A DNA stretch of 64,000 nt from Microplitis mediator (taxonomy: Eukaryota; Arthropoda; Insecta; Hymenoptera; Braconidae): positions 13,683,697 through 13,747,696 of the forward strand of contig NC_079971.1 in assembly GCF_029852145.1 (NCBI RefSeq). The letters are read 5' to 3'. Of this stretch, positions 1-11,419 are shown piece by piece (within the stretch, counting starts at the first letter, position 1; each line of letters opens with the position of its first letter). The translations under genes were made by a program, and so were the position numbers. The notes under the pieces were generated by a model that was not told the DNA's origin, did not search any database, and saw only the letters and a program-made list of their open reading frames with translations.

Positions 1-1288
1 GTATATTTTTGTTGCACTAATACAGTAATCAGGATCATTGCATTAGTGTGCAGTAAAGTGTTCCTTAAAAGGATTCTTTTAATTTATTACGATCACTTCA
101 CAAACGGCTTCAATTACGATAGAAAAAAATTCCTTTAAAAACTTCGAGCTCTTAATTCCAACGGGACCACGTGCCGCAAATTTTGTTTTCGTGATTTTTA
201 CAATTTATTTATGAAATAAATCGATTTTATTAATAATTTATTATAGTTAGAAAATTGTAAATAAATAATTATTTCGATATTATAATACACAAAACTATCA
301 ACCTTTTGTTTATTATTTATAGCTCAAAACAAATAATAAACTTAAAGGTGAGCAGCTTATGTAAGCAAATATTGAAAGAAATTTAATTTATTGATAATAT
401 TCATTGAATGTTAAACTAAGGCATAATATGGTTAGTGGCATAGATATACTGATCTCAGATATCAATTGGATGCATTATGTATTTATGAAAAAGACACAAA
501 GTCCAATAACATAAAAAATAAAATTTCTTGAAAAAATCACAAAAAAAATTTTGCGATAACTCTTCCCGTTAGAATTGAGAGCTTAAACTTCAAGGGAATT
601 TTTTCTGTTGTAATTGAAACTATTTTGAGAGGTAATCGTAATAAATTCGAAAAATCCTTTTAAGATACACTCTACTGCTCATTAACGCACTATTGTCTTA
701 TTTAGCGAATTGCGATTTAATTTTTTGCAAATATTCGTTTGGTCATAAGAAAAACTCGTCCAAAGCTCCTGATTACTGTATTAGTGCAACAAAGATATGC
801 CGTTCACTTGTGCACAATGCATTCAATTGATATCAGAGATCGGTATACCTATGCCGTATTTCTTAGTTTAACATTTAGTAAATATAATCAATAAAATGAA
901 TTTCTTTTAATATTTGCTTAAATAAGTTCGTCACCTTTAAGTTTATTATTTGTTTTAAGCATGAAATAATAAACAAAATGTTAGAAGTTTTGTTTATCAT
1001 AATATCGAAATAATTATTTATTTACAATTTTCTTACTATAATAAATAATTAACAAAATAAATCTCTTTGATAAATAAATATCATAAACTTAAAAAATCAC
1101 AAAAACAAAATTTTCGGCACGTTGTCCCGTTGGCATTAAGAGCCCAAACTTTGAGGGAATTTTTTTCTGTCGTAATTGAAATCGTTTGTGAGGTGATCGT
1201 AATAAATTCAAAAAATCCTTTTAAGGAACACTTGACTGCACACTAATGCAAAGTTCCTGATTACTGTATTAGTGCAACAAAGATATAC
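1..1288. repeat. Large foldback (palindromic) repeat element
   Basis: The first ~480 bases return as an inverted copy at about 810-1288. The outer end reads gtatatttttgttgcacta on the left and its near-exact reverse complement ends at 1288. A further copy of the right outer arm lies directly repeated at about 530-807, so two foldback units seem fused or nested. There is no meaningful ORF. The left end may extend before the window. Internal words (ttgagggaatttttttctg, cgtaattgaaat) recur in other foldbacks of this window. Confidence 0.8.
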
Positions 1289-1295
1289 CGTTCAC

Positions 1296-1770
1296 CCACT
1301 TAGGTGCGAGAATGAAAAAAAGTAAAAACTTCTGATAAGGATGCAGACTGATTTGATATGCTATTTAAAAAAAATTTTAGCTAAAAAAAAAAAAAATTAT
1401 TTTTTTCTTTTTTTTCATCATGCAGTATCCCCAAAATTATAGTAAGTGAAAATCTGTAAAAATTCTGAGGGGTAGCTGCTGATATAAGGATAAAGTCTAC
1501 AGAGTTTAAAATTTTTCGAACAATTACTTTAGCCGGAATAAAAAATTAATTGTTCAATGCCAAAAACCCCGTGTTATTCAAATGGGAAACTTACATCGCT
1601 GTGCGGCACGGTTTTAAATTGGGATAGAAACCTGAAACTTTGAGGATATTTTTTTTATTTATTTCGAACCACATAAGCCTCTGGGAGCATTAAAATTCGA
1701 AAATTTCCAAAATAAGGACCCCCCTAATGTATATGTACCATTCAGGGGAAAAGAACTACAGAATTAATTA
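1296..1770. other. AT-rich segment, nothing recognised
   Basis: This stretch separates the foldback repeat from the broken end of the BEL/Pao element. It holds homopolymer runs and no coding frame I trust. It does not resemble the LTR-side sequence at 16171-16660, so the 3' LTR expected here is missing and the retrotransposon is truncated near 1770. Confidence 0.5.
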
Positions 1771-1772
1771 AA

Positions 1773-4079
1773 TTATTTACGGGGGTGTGATGCACACACG
1801 TGAATTTTACGTCGCGAATACCAACAATTCCCGGGGAGGTTATCAGTGACAATGCATGGAAAGAGAACACGAGAGTACTTATGCCAGGTCATGTGTTTAA
1901 GTGTTAAATAATTGTTAAGTTGAAGTTTGTGTTCGGCAGATTCAAATAACTCAGCTAATTCCTTCAATTCATTGTTGGCACCAACAAAATTTGCGCCGTT
2001 ATCGAAATGAATTGGAGCGAACAATCCTCGTCTTCCAATGAATCGTCGTAGAACTCCTAAAAAACTCTGTCGTGAGGTCACTAACAGCTTTAACGTGAAT
2101 CGCCTTTGTTGCAAGACAAATAAAAATCGCTACATATATTTTTATTTTATTCTCATTACGAAATTTTTTCTCCTCTATGAAGAACGGGACACAGTAATCA
2201 ACTCCTGTATGAATAAATGCTCGACCCATAGTTATTCGTTTTTTCGGTAAATTGCCCATTATGTAATTAACAGGAACGGGCTTGACTCTAGCACAACGCA
2301 CGCATTGACGTATGATTTTCCTTGTTTGATTCTTACCATCAATAGGCCAATAATTTAAATGTAGATTGTTCAGAGTTAATTGTACTCCACAGTGTAAACC
2401 ATTTATATGTTCACGTTGAATAATTAAATCAGTTATTTTATGTGGTTTTAGTAATAACATGGGATGTCGTTGATTAAAAGTTAATTCAGATTGTTGAATT
2501 CTCCCTCCTACTCTAAGAATTCCTCTTTCATCAATAAATGGTCTCAAGCATAAAATTTTACTTTTTGTTTATAACGGTAATTTTTGTTAAATGCATGGGA
2601 TCTCTTTCGAAAACGCTTGTTGTTGTACTTATTTTAGTATAATAATAGATGCGTCTTGAAGTTCTGAAATTTTGATACCACCTTTATTTTTATTTGACAT
2701 TTTAAATCGAAGACAGAGTGCAATAATGCGTTGTAATTTAGAACATGATGAATATCGATGAAGGATATCGTCGTCTATTGTTCTTGTTATTAAGCAAGTA
2801 GTTTCTCTGAGCTCAGGTAACTCAGTTGACTCTACATCTCGAATTAAAGGTTGGCTAGGCCATTCTTCTTCTCCCCCGGATAGCCAAACTGGCCCTTTTC
2901 TCCATATAGTTGCTTGGGCAAGCTCCCCAGGTAGCATACCTCGAGATAATAGATCAGCTGGATTGTCATGCGTACGTACATGCCTCTAATTTGTGGAATC
3001 TGTTTTAGATTGTATTTCAGATACCCGATTAGCCACTTAGGTTTTAAGCATGTGCGGCGATTTACGAATCCAATGAAGAGTTATCATAGAATCCGTCCGA
3101 AATATTGATTCGTTTATATGGATGTCGATAGATGATTTCACCTTTGAATATAGATTTGCTAAAAGTAATGCGGCGCACAGTTATAATTTTGGGATAGTTT
3201 GAGCAGTTTTGATAGGTGCAACTCTTGATTTAGCACAAAATAATCCAATCTTTACGTTACCGTTTTTATTTGTTGATCTTAAATATATGCAAGCTCCGTA
3301 AGCCGTTTCACTTGCATCACAGAAACCATGTAGTTGAATTTTAACTGGTTCATTATACAATAATTGACGATCAAATGATATATCGTTAAATGTTGATAAC
3401 TGATCAATAAATAAATCCCAAGCTGTTTGAATTCCCATTGGTACTGATTCATCTCAGTCTATTTTAAATTTCCAAATTTCTTGTATTAATATTTTTATAG
3501 TAACTATTACTGGATTTAAAAGACCTAGGGGATCAAATATTTTAGAGATTTCAGAAAATATAAATCTCTTCGTAGTCGAAGATAATTTGAAAATAGGCTT
3601 GACAATGTAGATTATTTCATCTTGTTGTGAGCCCCAATATATACCTAAAGTTTTTAGGGTTGGGTCGTTTTAGTCTTGTACTTGCGTGATTATACTACAG
3701 TCAGGTAAGTCCTGTAACACCTTAGTTGAATTGGATGCGCATTGTCTAAGATTGAAACCACCAGCTTTGAGAAGTGCTATAACTTCGTCCCTTAGTTGAA
3801 TTGCTCTTTCAATTGTTTTGTCTCCGTCTATGTAGTCATCTACACAAAGACGTCTCTTCAGGCTAGCAGCTGCTCTTGGATATCGATGTTTTTTGTCTTC
3901 ATATAATTGATCTATAGATCTCATAGCGATAAATAACGCCGGACCGAGTCCGAAAGTGTCAGTGGTTAATCGATAAGTTGAAATTGTTCCATCTTGTTCT
4001 CTCCACAAGATTCGCTAATATTTTTGATCTTTTTCTATTATTAGAACTTTTCGGAACATTTTTTCAATGTCTACAGTTA
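1773..4079 (-). pseudogene. BEL/Pao pol, C-terminal part (reverse transcriptase, RNase H, integrase), degenerate
   Basis: Read right to left, the fragments give the rest of a BEL/Pao pol. Near 4065 is the VDIEKMF motif that follows the RT start, and 4008-3670 holds the RT palm with LCVDDYIDG. RNase H (FCDASETAYGACIYL) lies at 3438-3181. The connection region with DNPADLLSRG and MLPGELAQ lies around 2960-2630. The integrase HHCC zinc module (H-x-N-G-L-H, C-V-R-C) lies at 2547-2260, followed by the catalytic-core start (HTGVDYCVPF) and FDNGANFVGA near 2010. Stops and frame changes separate the pieces (TAG near 4017, breaks near 3440, 2600 and 2100), and the integrase end is missing. It cannot make a working protein. 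The reading direction and the matching duplication at 4080-4087 show that it continues the fragment at 13404-13717. Confidence 0.88.
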
Positions 4080-4087
4080 TTAAATAT
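4080..4087. repeat. Target-site duplication, left (ttaaatat)
   Basis: The eight bases ttaaatat directly before the CAGGGGTGCTGA terminus are repeated exactly at 13396-13403 after the right terminus. An 8-bp duplication is the hallmark of hAT transposition. Confidence 0.9.
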
Positions 4088-4849
4088 CAGGGGTGCTGAT
4101 TGAATCACGGCTGTGATTCAATCAAGTAAAATTCATGAACAAAATACATTTAGTTCAATGACCAAAACTTAGACAGTTGAAGAAAACCTTTTGTGAAGAC
4201 CGACCGTATGACGATACTATACCCAATCGGCTTAGGACACTATCTTTTCGTTCCGATCTTAAAAAAATTCAGTCTGTTGTTTTAAGCCGATGAGTAAAAA
4301 TCTTCGTGTTCAATCGGGTCAACGAAAAGACGTGAGTGGAAAGGTGTGAATTTTATCCCCACCACATCATGACTTGAACTGAACGAAATACTTATGTTAG
4401 GAATAACTCAAAACAACCTTTGAATTAAACTTCTGAACAAAACCTCGTGAGTAAAACGTTTAGTTCACGGCGTTTGAATCATTCAACTGCACGAGCCAGT
4501 GTTCCGCTAGATGGTGCTAATAATAATATTGACATGAATAGTGTTATTCAAAAAATGACCATTCAATAAAATATGCTTATGAAGCTTCTGAATATTATTC
4601 AGAAAGGGGCATTGGAAGGAGACGCTTAAGATGGGAGAAAGGGGTAATTTAAGCTATTTGTAAAGTTAAAAATACAAACTAGTTGAAACTGCCCGTAAGA
4701 AAATTATTGTATAAAATTTAATAAAATTTTAGTAAAATCTTATTATACCTCAGCACAAGTATTTTCCAGTCGATGCGCACAAGAAAATGATCAAGGATCA
4801 TTTTTTCAGTGGATAAAGATCAATTTTAAAACATTTTTTTTTTTAAATA

Positions 4850-5790
4850 CTAGAAAAAAAATAAGGAAAAAAGTTGACATAAATTTGGAGGGTGATCATT
4901 TTTTTTTTATACAAAAATTAGATGTAAAATGAAATATTTCATAAACTATTGAGAAGTTATCGAGACAAACTAGTATCATTGTTTTTAAGATTTAATAACG
5001 AACAAAATGAATTCTGAACGAAGTCTCTACGACAAATAGTTGCTGTGATAAAAATTATTGAAGCGCGAAAGCCGAAAAAGCGCGTCGTTTTGTCCGCGCC
5101 CGGATAAACAAAAGAGTGTAACTCGGCAGCAAATCGATGATTTTACAATTTTTTTTTTTATTCCCTTAGTAAATAATATATCAACCATAAAAAAAAATTG
5201 GTAACTTCCAACAAAATTTTTTCGAATTTTAAATTTAAAAAAAGTGAAAATCACTTTTTGTTAAATAAAAAATTGAAAAAATAAAAAATAAATAAAATGA
5301 GCTAATAGATAACTTTCTTCGAACCATTACCCAAACAATTACGGGTCAGTACAGTTAAAAAAATTTTTTTTTTCATAAAAAAACACGAAAAGTTTTTGAA
5401 ACGTATCAACAATTAAAAAAAAATTTATATGCTTTTTTTCGATACGACAGAAATTCATCTCGCGAAATTCTGAATCGAATGGTATATAGGAATTTTGGTC
5501 GTTTTTTTGAAATTTTTGTTTTATAATTTTCAGTACAAGAACTTTTCTACAATGCAGGTATCAAAAGATTGTAAATTTTCTGAATCGGAAAAATAACTCA
5601 TCGTGAAGAGAACTTTTTTACAAATTTGTTAACTAATTTATTATAAATAATGACGAAAACTTTTTTAAAAAAAGTCCTCTACACGATAAGTTATTTTTCC
5701 GATTCAGAAAATTTGCAATCTTTTCATACCTATATTGTACGAACGATTTTTTTAATTTGTTAATTAATTTTTTACAAACAAAAAAAAAAA
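4850..5790. repeat. Left inverted arm of the hAT-like element
   Basis: This block is almost base for base the reverse complement of 11420-12620, for example the run around gaagcgcgaaagccgaaaa at 5060 and its complement near 12390. The right arm carries about 260 extra bases (roughly 11665-11925) that the left arm lacks. A smaller palindrome lies inside at about 5545-5745 around ctgaatcggaaaaataact. Several short frames here are shadows of the repeat. Confidence 0.8.
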
Positions 5791-5799
5791 AAGATTGCA

Positions 5800-6485
5800 A
5801 TTTGTCCGCGGGGATACGCACGGTCGTAATCCTTACAGGAAGACACTTCGTCTTATGCCCACTTTCTATGTCTAACAATTCCCAAAGATATCCGAAGTCG
5901 AATTTTTTCCAAGTCCCGCAGTAAGAAATTTTTTCAAGTCCTCATACTGAAAATTATAAAGGAAAATTCAATTCCGAATTTCGCGAGATGAATTTCTGTC
6001 GTATCAAAAAAATTTTTTTTTTTTTTTTAATTGTCGATAAATTTCGAAAAATTTCAAAACGCGTTTCTTTATTAAAACCAAATTTTTTTCTATCTGTCAT
6101 TACCCGTAATTGTTTGGGTTATGGTTCAAACAAAATTATCAATTAGGTCATTCTATTTATTTTTCATTTTTTCATATGTTTATTTAACAAAAAGCGATTT
6201 CTACTTTTTTAAAATTTATAATTTTAAAAAATTTTTTTGGAAGTTACCCAATTTTTTTATGGTTGATATAGGATTTACTAAGAGAATAAAAAAAAAAATT
6301 TGTTAAAATATCGATTTGCTGCCGAATTACACTCTTATGGTTATCCGCGCGCGGACAAAATGACGCGCTTTTTCGTTTTTCGCGCTTTATTAATTTTTAT
6401 CTCAGCAACTATTCGTCGTAGAGACGTCATTCAGAATTCATTTTGTTCGTTATTAAATCTCAAAAGTGCATTTTACAGCAATTAA
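5800..6485. repeat. Second, more diverged inverted copy of the arm
   Basis: From about 5805 to 6480 the sequence matches the right arm (11760-12480) in direct orientation, with more differences than the outer arms show from each other. With 4930-5790 it forms a local palindrome of about 1.5 kb. The element therefore carries three copies of one module, two recent and one older. Confidence 0.7.
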
Positions 6486-6649
6486 AAATTTGTTTCACGA
6501 AACGAGTTTTTTCTTTCAAATCATTAACTTTATCAAAAATAAGATTCCCATAATTTTTTTTTTTAATCTTATTAACAATGCATTTGTTTGTAACAATTAA
6601 AATAAATAATTTTTAAAACATATTGTTATATAGCTTTTAATAATAAAAA

Positions 6650-7010
6650 ACAAAAACTATAACAAAGACGAACAACCTGCAGTTACTACGTGACTGCCCA
6701 AATATCACTACTAAATTTATAAAATACTCAGAAAAAAATTATTTCTTGTGGCAAAAAATTTTAATTTGCACCAAGAAATTTTATGCATCATCAATGAGAT
6801 ACAAGAATTGTCTTGGGGCGAGAAAAGATTTTTTTGGTTAAGAAATAATTCCTTGCACCGAATAATTTTTTCTAGTTCTAAATAAATTTTTGTTTTCAAT
6901 TGACAATGCAAAAAATTTCTTGGGGTAAGTAAAAATTTTTTTTAGGCGAGTAAAGATTTTTTATGTCAATGAATCCTTTTTTTTCTATACACACTTTTTT
7001 GGCTTTGAGA
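6650..7010 (-). repeat. Interspersed repeat, copy 1 of a pair with 18890-19245
   Basis: This segment runs from acaacctgcagttactacgt to the ttggctttgagaagc region. Its reverse complement is clearly recognisable at 18890-19245, including the tgggcagtcacatagtgact end and the ttcttggtgcaaattaaaat core. No coding content. The family is not recognised. Confidence 0.65.
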
Positions 7011-7014
7011 AGCG

Positions 7015-7480
7015 TAATCACAAAAAATAGCTTGAGAAAAAAATTTTCTTAATTTTTTGGTTTTGTTTTTTGGGTCTACGGGCCCGGTAAATTTTTTTTT
7101 CAAGCAAACGAATGCATAGGTTACTTAGGAAATTTATTCAGCTACAATTATCTTCTTTGGTTGTATCTGTACGACGATTCGTTGCTAAGATATCAGCCTT
7201 CAAATGAAAAAGGATACTTTTGTCTTCTATTACTGATATCTTAGCGACTGATACTTGCACGGTAATTTTAAGGGCAGTATTAAAAACTTGGATAAAATCC
7301 CTACAAGCTTAATTTTCGATTTTTCGAAAAAAATTTTTTTTTTCATCCTTGACAATGATTTGAAAAACGTACAAAAAAGTGATTTTTATGGTTTTTAATC
7401 AATCAACCGCTACTTTACAAATATTAATGAAAAGGTTAATGTTGCCGGGCCAAAAAAAAAAAATTCACGTCTTTATTTTA
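7015..7480 (+). repeat. Partial arm of the 55.3-kb type foldback family
   Basis: Direct matches to 55520-55945 include gggtctacgggcccggtaaa, the gatatcagccttcaaatgaa stretch and caaccgctactttacaaata. Only one arm is present and no inverted partner is seen, so this is a fragment embedded in the hAT-like insertion. Confidence 0.65.
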
Positions 7481-7784
7481 TTGAAATTTCGTAGAAAAAT
7501 TGCCCAAATTTTTTTTTTTAATTTTTTGTTTTTCGGAAAAAAAATTTTTAACTTCCCGCTAAGAAAATTGTAAATTTTCTAAAATTCGGGAAGTTATTGG
7601 TTTCGGTCCGATTTATGAAAATCGAATTTCCATCAGATGTCGACGTTTTCCCAACTAGAATTTTTCATAAGGGCCTGCGAGGTCCTTATCGGGTTAACTA
7701 TATTTCAAATAAGGTCCCGATCAGGGTATCCTGACGAGGATTCTGATATGGATGTAACGCTTAAGACCCATGAGGTCCTTATCG

Positions 7785-7902
7785 GGATTGCCTTATCAGG
7801 TCCTTACCAGGATATCCTCATCACGTCCTTATCAGGATTGCCTTATCAGGTCCTTACCAGGATATCCTCATCAAATCCTTATCAGGATTACCTTATTAGT
7901 AA
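7785..7902 (+). repeat. Short tandem array, ~50-bp period
   Basis: About two and a half copies of a 50-bp unit containing ggattgccttatcaggtcct and taccaggatatcctcatca. The unit shares gatatcc and tcagg words with the 72-bp array at 8285-8835. Confidence 0.75.
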
Positions 7903-7959
7903 TTATTTTTAAAAAAATATTAAATTGCAAAAAAAAAATAAGAGAATTTTAATTCGATC

Positions 7960-8250
7960 GAGAATGTTATCTATTGTATTGAGAGCATTAATTAGAGGAA
8001 GTAAACATATTTTTTATTGATGAAAAAATCCCGATAACTGCTGGGCTCGGACCTGCGACCTTTCGATTTAAAGTCCTCGATGCTATCCACTGGGCTGACA
8101 TACACAAGGGATCTTGAAAGTGTAAATATAATATTCATTATGATGTCAAAGAATATCTGATGAAGAAGTCAAAAATCTGTGCTACAATGATTGACGTGAT
8201 TTTTATATAATATTCTTTTGTACTTCTTTTAATTTTTAGCATGTAAATGA
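7960..8250 (-). mobile_element. tRNA-derived SINE-like element, family B copy 1
   Basis: On the minus strand, near 8098-8030, a degenerate tRNA-like head contains an A-box-like part (gcccagtggatagc) and a B-box-like ggtccgagccc, where the ideal is GGTTCGANNCC. The same head and flanks recur at 48880-49160, where the B box is intact. The anticodon arm is not canonical, so this is not a functional tRNA gene. It lies inside the satellite-bearing TIR element. Confidence 0.55.
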
Positions 8251-8284
8251 AATATTTAAAGAGATAGGATAACTTTTTTTTGAA

Positions 8285-8835
8285 CAAGGATATCCAGATA
8301 AGGCCCTGATCAGGAACTCGTCAGGTTGACCCAATCGCAAATAACTTTTATTTTAATAGAGATATCCTGACGAGGTCCTGATCAAGAACTCGTCAGGTTG
8401 GCCCGATGGCAAATAACTTTTTTTTTAATAGAGATATCCAGATACGGTCCTGATCAGGAACTCGTCAGGTTGACCCGATGGCAAATAACTTTTTGTTGAA
8501 TAAGGATATCCTGACGAGGTCCTGATCAGGAACTCGACGGGTTGACCCGATCGCAAATAACTTTTTGTTGAATAAGGATATCCTGACGAGGTCCTGATCA
8601 GGAACTCGACGGGTTGACCCGATCGCACATAACTTTTTTTTTAATAGAGATATCCAGATACGGTCCTGATCAGGAACTCGTCAGGTTGACCCGATCGCAA
8701 CTAACTTTTTTTTTGAATAGGGATATCCTGACGAGGTCCTAATCAGGAACTTGTCAGGTTGATGCGATGGCAAATAACTTTTTGTTAAATAAGGATATCC
8801 TGACGAGGTCCTGATCAGGAACTTGTCAGTTTGCC
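8285..8835 (+). repeat. Satellite array, ~72-bp period, about 8 copies
   Basis: Units begin with gatatcc, then ggtcctgatcaggaactcg, tcaggttgacccgat and a caaataactttttt tail. Two subtypes occur: atatccagatacgg and atatcctgacgagg. The unit centre, gtcctgatcaggaac, is a near-palindrome. Frames seen across it simply translate the repeat. Confidence 0.85.
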
Positions 8836-8957
8836 CTAATAAGGCAAACCTTATATTAACCTGATAAGGTCCTTATGGCACTTCAGGCAAATCAGGAAGA
8901 AATTCTAGTCGGGTTGAGGTCCGAGGGAGCTATTCTGACTAATTTCACGATGATGTC

Positions 8958-8990
8958 CGAGTGTATGTATGTATGTATGTATGTACGTAC
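8958..8990 (+). repeat. GTAT microsatellite
   Basis: A run of gtat units, then gtac, within repeat family R1 at the position where the sister copy at 22980 carries a GT run. Confidence 0.85.
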
Positions 8991-9610
8991 GTATGTAAAT
9001 ACCTGTAGCTTTTGAACAGATGAACCGATTTTGAACTTTAAGGTGTCATTCGACGCGGATTGTCAATATCTTGAAGCCGAGAGTACATTGAGCTTGATCG
9101 GTAGGGCTCGTTCAGAGATATTCCAAAAATAAAGTTTTTTGAAAAATGTTTTTTTTCGATAACTTTTAATGTGCTCGATAGATTGATTCCAAAATGGACT
9201 GAGCTCTAGAGCTTTATAAGCCGCGTCGATTGCCATCTCAACCATCAAAATCGGTTACTTCGTTCAAGAGAAACCGTTGTCGAAAGAATTAAAAAAAAAA
9301 TTTTTTTTATTTTTCCTGAAATATCTCAAAAACGACTCGATAAATCGAATTCAAAATTTGATCAGCTTTAGAACTTGACAAAACGCGTCGATTGCCGCCT
9401 CAACCATCAAAATCGGTTAATTCGTTCGCGAGATATCGTGGGAGAAAGAAATGCTAAAAAATGGTTTTTTACAAAACAATGGCATACAAAAGTATTTGCG
9501 AGCTCGAAGAGCTTGAAAATGTATTCACAATAGTGTTTTCGAGCTCAACGAGCTCGAAAACAGCAGGAAGTTTTGGGGCTGGCCCGCAGGGTCAACTTAT
9601 AGACCGATTT

Positions 9611-10485
9611 TTTATTTTAAGCTACAACAGATTTCATATTCTTGTTAGGCATTAGATGATTACTTTTCAAATTTTTTCATGCCATTTTATAAACTTTATA
9701 ATCTTTTTATAAACAAATGAATTAATTAAATATTTTTGAAAAATTTTTTTTCACCATATTGTTAGCGTAAGGAAATAAAAATTAAAACAAAATTTTTTTT
9801 TTTTAAAAACGCATTTATAATTTTTATTAATAAATGCGTGTTGTCAGAGAACTATAACAGATAAACGTTAGGTTCAAAATTTTTAAGAAAGCTTAACTCA
9901 TACTGTATAAAAACGACTCAAAGGTCGAAAACTGTATCTGCAATAGTTGCAAAGTTACAGCAATTTGTTTGTTGACAAATTGAGTCAGTGCTTGGACTTT
10001 GTCGTACTCTAAAATCCTGATGTTTTTCAAAAAATAGAAAAAAATTTTTTTTGCCATGTTGTTGCAGGTTGCTGTTTTGGTAATTTTTAATGTTCTAGAA
10101 AAAAATTAAAATAAAAAACAAAATTGTTTATAACAAATTGTTCAACAAGTAAATTAATTGTTGACAAAAAAAATTTTTTTTTTGCCATTATATTTATAAA
10201 TGCAAATTATGATTTAAAAAAAAACGATTCCTTCATTATTTATTCAAATAATCAAAATATGAAAAAAACGATTATAAACAATAATATATTGTTTTTAAGA
10301 AAAAATTTTTTTTTAAATCATCATTTCTTTACGTTAACAATATGGTGAAAAAAAATTTTTTCAAAAATACTTTATTAATCCATTTGTTTATAAAAAATTT
10401 CTACACGAATGGAAAGAAAAAATTTGAAAAGTAATCATATAATGCCTAACAAGAATATGAAATCAGTAATAGCTTAAAATTGAAA
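9611..10485. repeat. Foldback repeat, ~0.87 kb
   Basis: The left end reads ttaagctacaacagatttca then cttgttaggcatta; its reverse complement with small changes ends at 10485. Arms run inward to a very AT-rich centre near 10050. It directly abuts the 3' end of repeat R1. A 74-residue frame inside (10124-10348) is low-complexity and not a gene. Confidence 0.7.
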
Positions 10486-11410
10486 AAAAAAATGATTTAA
10501 CATACATTATTAAAATTTTTAATTTTTTTGTTACTTCAAAAATTAATAATTAATGAAATAAAAATATTTTATAAGCTTTTATACCGTCATCTCGTTAAGT
10601 ATGTTTGCAAAAAGGGCTCCAAGAAACAAAAAATTTATAGATAAATTATTTAAAGTTATATACGCCTTTTATGACAACACAAACCCGTAAGAAAAATGTT
10701 GATTAACAATTGAATAACTTTTTGAAAAATGATGATACAAGTTTTATTACCGCGGAATCATATTCTTTGAAGTGTTTAGATCACACCAGAACGTTTTCAA
10801 ATTTTTTTATTGATATTTAATTGCATCAAAAATCATTTAAAAACTACATTCACTGGAGTGGCGGCGAGTGCATGCCGAAACTGCCGCGCAAAAGCCGATT
10901 TTCAATGTTAAATTAAAATTATAAATATTGGAGCTACAATTCGGGGAGTTAGGAACTTTTTTACTAAAATTTTCTGCTCTTTCAGAAACTTTTTTCATAT
11001 TTGAGCTATCACTTATACTTTTAGAGATTTTGCCAAAAAACTGGACGGCTAATTTTTCTAACGGTTCTTTGTTAATAACAATCGTTATTTTATTTTTTCA
11101 CCTAAAATCCAAAAAACGTCTTTCTCTAGAATATCCATTCCTATATCCATTCCGGATCGTTTGAGCCATCAAGCATATTTTTAGGAGACCTGTAACTATT
11201 TTTTGCAGGAAATCAACTTCTCGATTAGTCTAAAATAGAATAAAAAGACATTATTTAGGTATCTTCATTGATTCGTTTATTTACCATTTGATATGGTATT
11301 AGTCTTTTTCTTAGACTAGTACTTAAGCCTTTTTTGTGTCTATTTAGACAGTCGATCTGGAGGAGTAAACTCCGATCGTGGTCGGAGCTGACACACAAAC
11401 TTCTTTTTTA
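10486..11410. other. Unassigned AT-rich interior of the hAT-like element
   Basis: No coding similarity, tRNA-like head or clear repeat partner was recognised. A small GC-richer spot at 11345-11395 contains an imperfect hairpin around ggagtaaactcc. A transposase would be expected in this part of an autonomous element, but none is visible. Confidence 0.4.
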
Positions 11411-11419
11411 AAATTTTAT

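Larger units (their letters stand above)
7650..8913. mobile_element. TIR element carrying two satellite arrays and a tRNA-like SINE
   Basis: The empty site is visible in the sister repeat at 22950 (gacgttttgaggtcct). Here gacgtttt is followed by CCCAACTAGAATTT, and the other end reads AAATTCTAGTCGGG before ttgaggtcc. These are 14-bp inverted ends with one mismatch and imply a 2-bp (tt) duplication. The interior holds a ~50-bp array (7785-7900), a SINE-like segment (7960-8250) and a 72-bp array (8285-8835). No transposase frame. Superfamily uncertain. Confidence 0.7.
7548..9625 (+). repeat. Interspersed repeat family R1 (acttcccgctaagaaaat...gaccgattttt), with nested insertion
   Basis: The start aacttcccgctaagaaaat and the end ggctggcccgcagggtcaac are shared with copies at 22858-23725 (+), 27150-27452 (+, 5'-truncated) and 34815-35350 (-). 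Common inner modules are a gatgtccgagtg block followed by a GTAT or GT microsatellite, repeated attcgttcgcgagatatcg units, and mirrored gagctcgaagagctcgaaa near the 3' end. This copy is split by a TIR element at 7650-8913. No long ORF; transposition mechanism unknown. Confidence 0.75.

Noticed and set aside
8285..8900. CRISPR array
   Set aside because: The repeats are tandem 72-bp units without unique spacers, in a eukaryotic transposon context.
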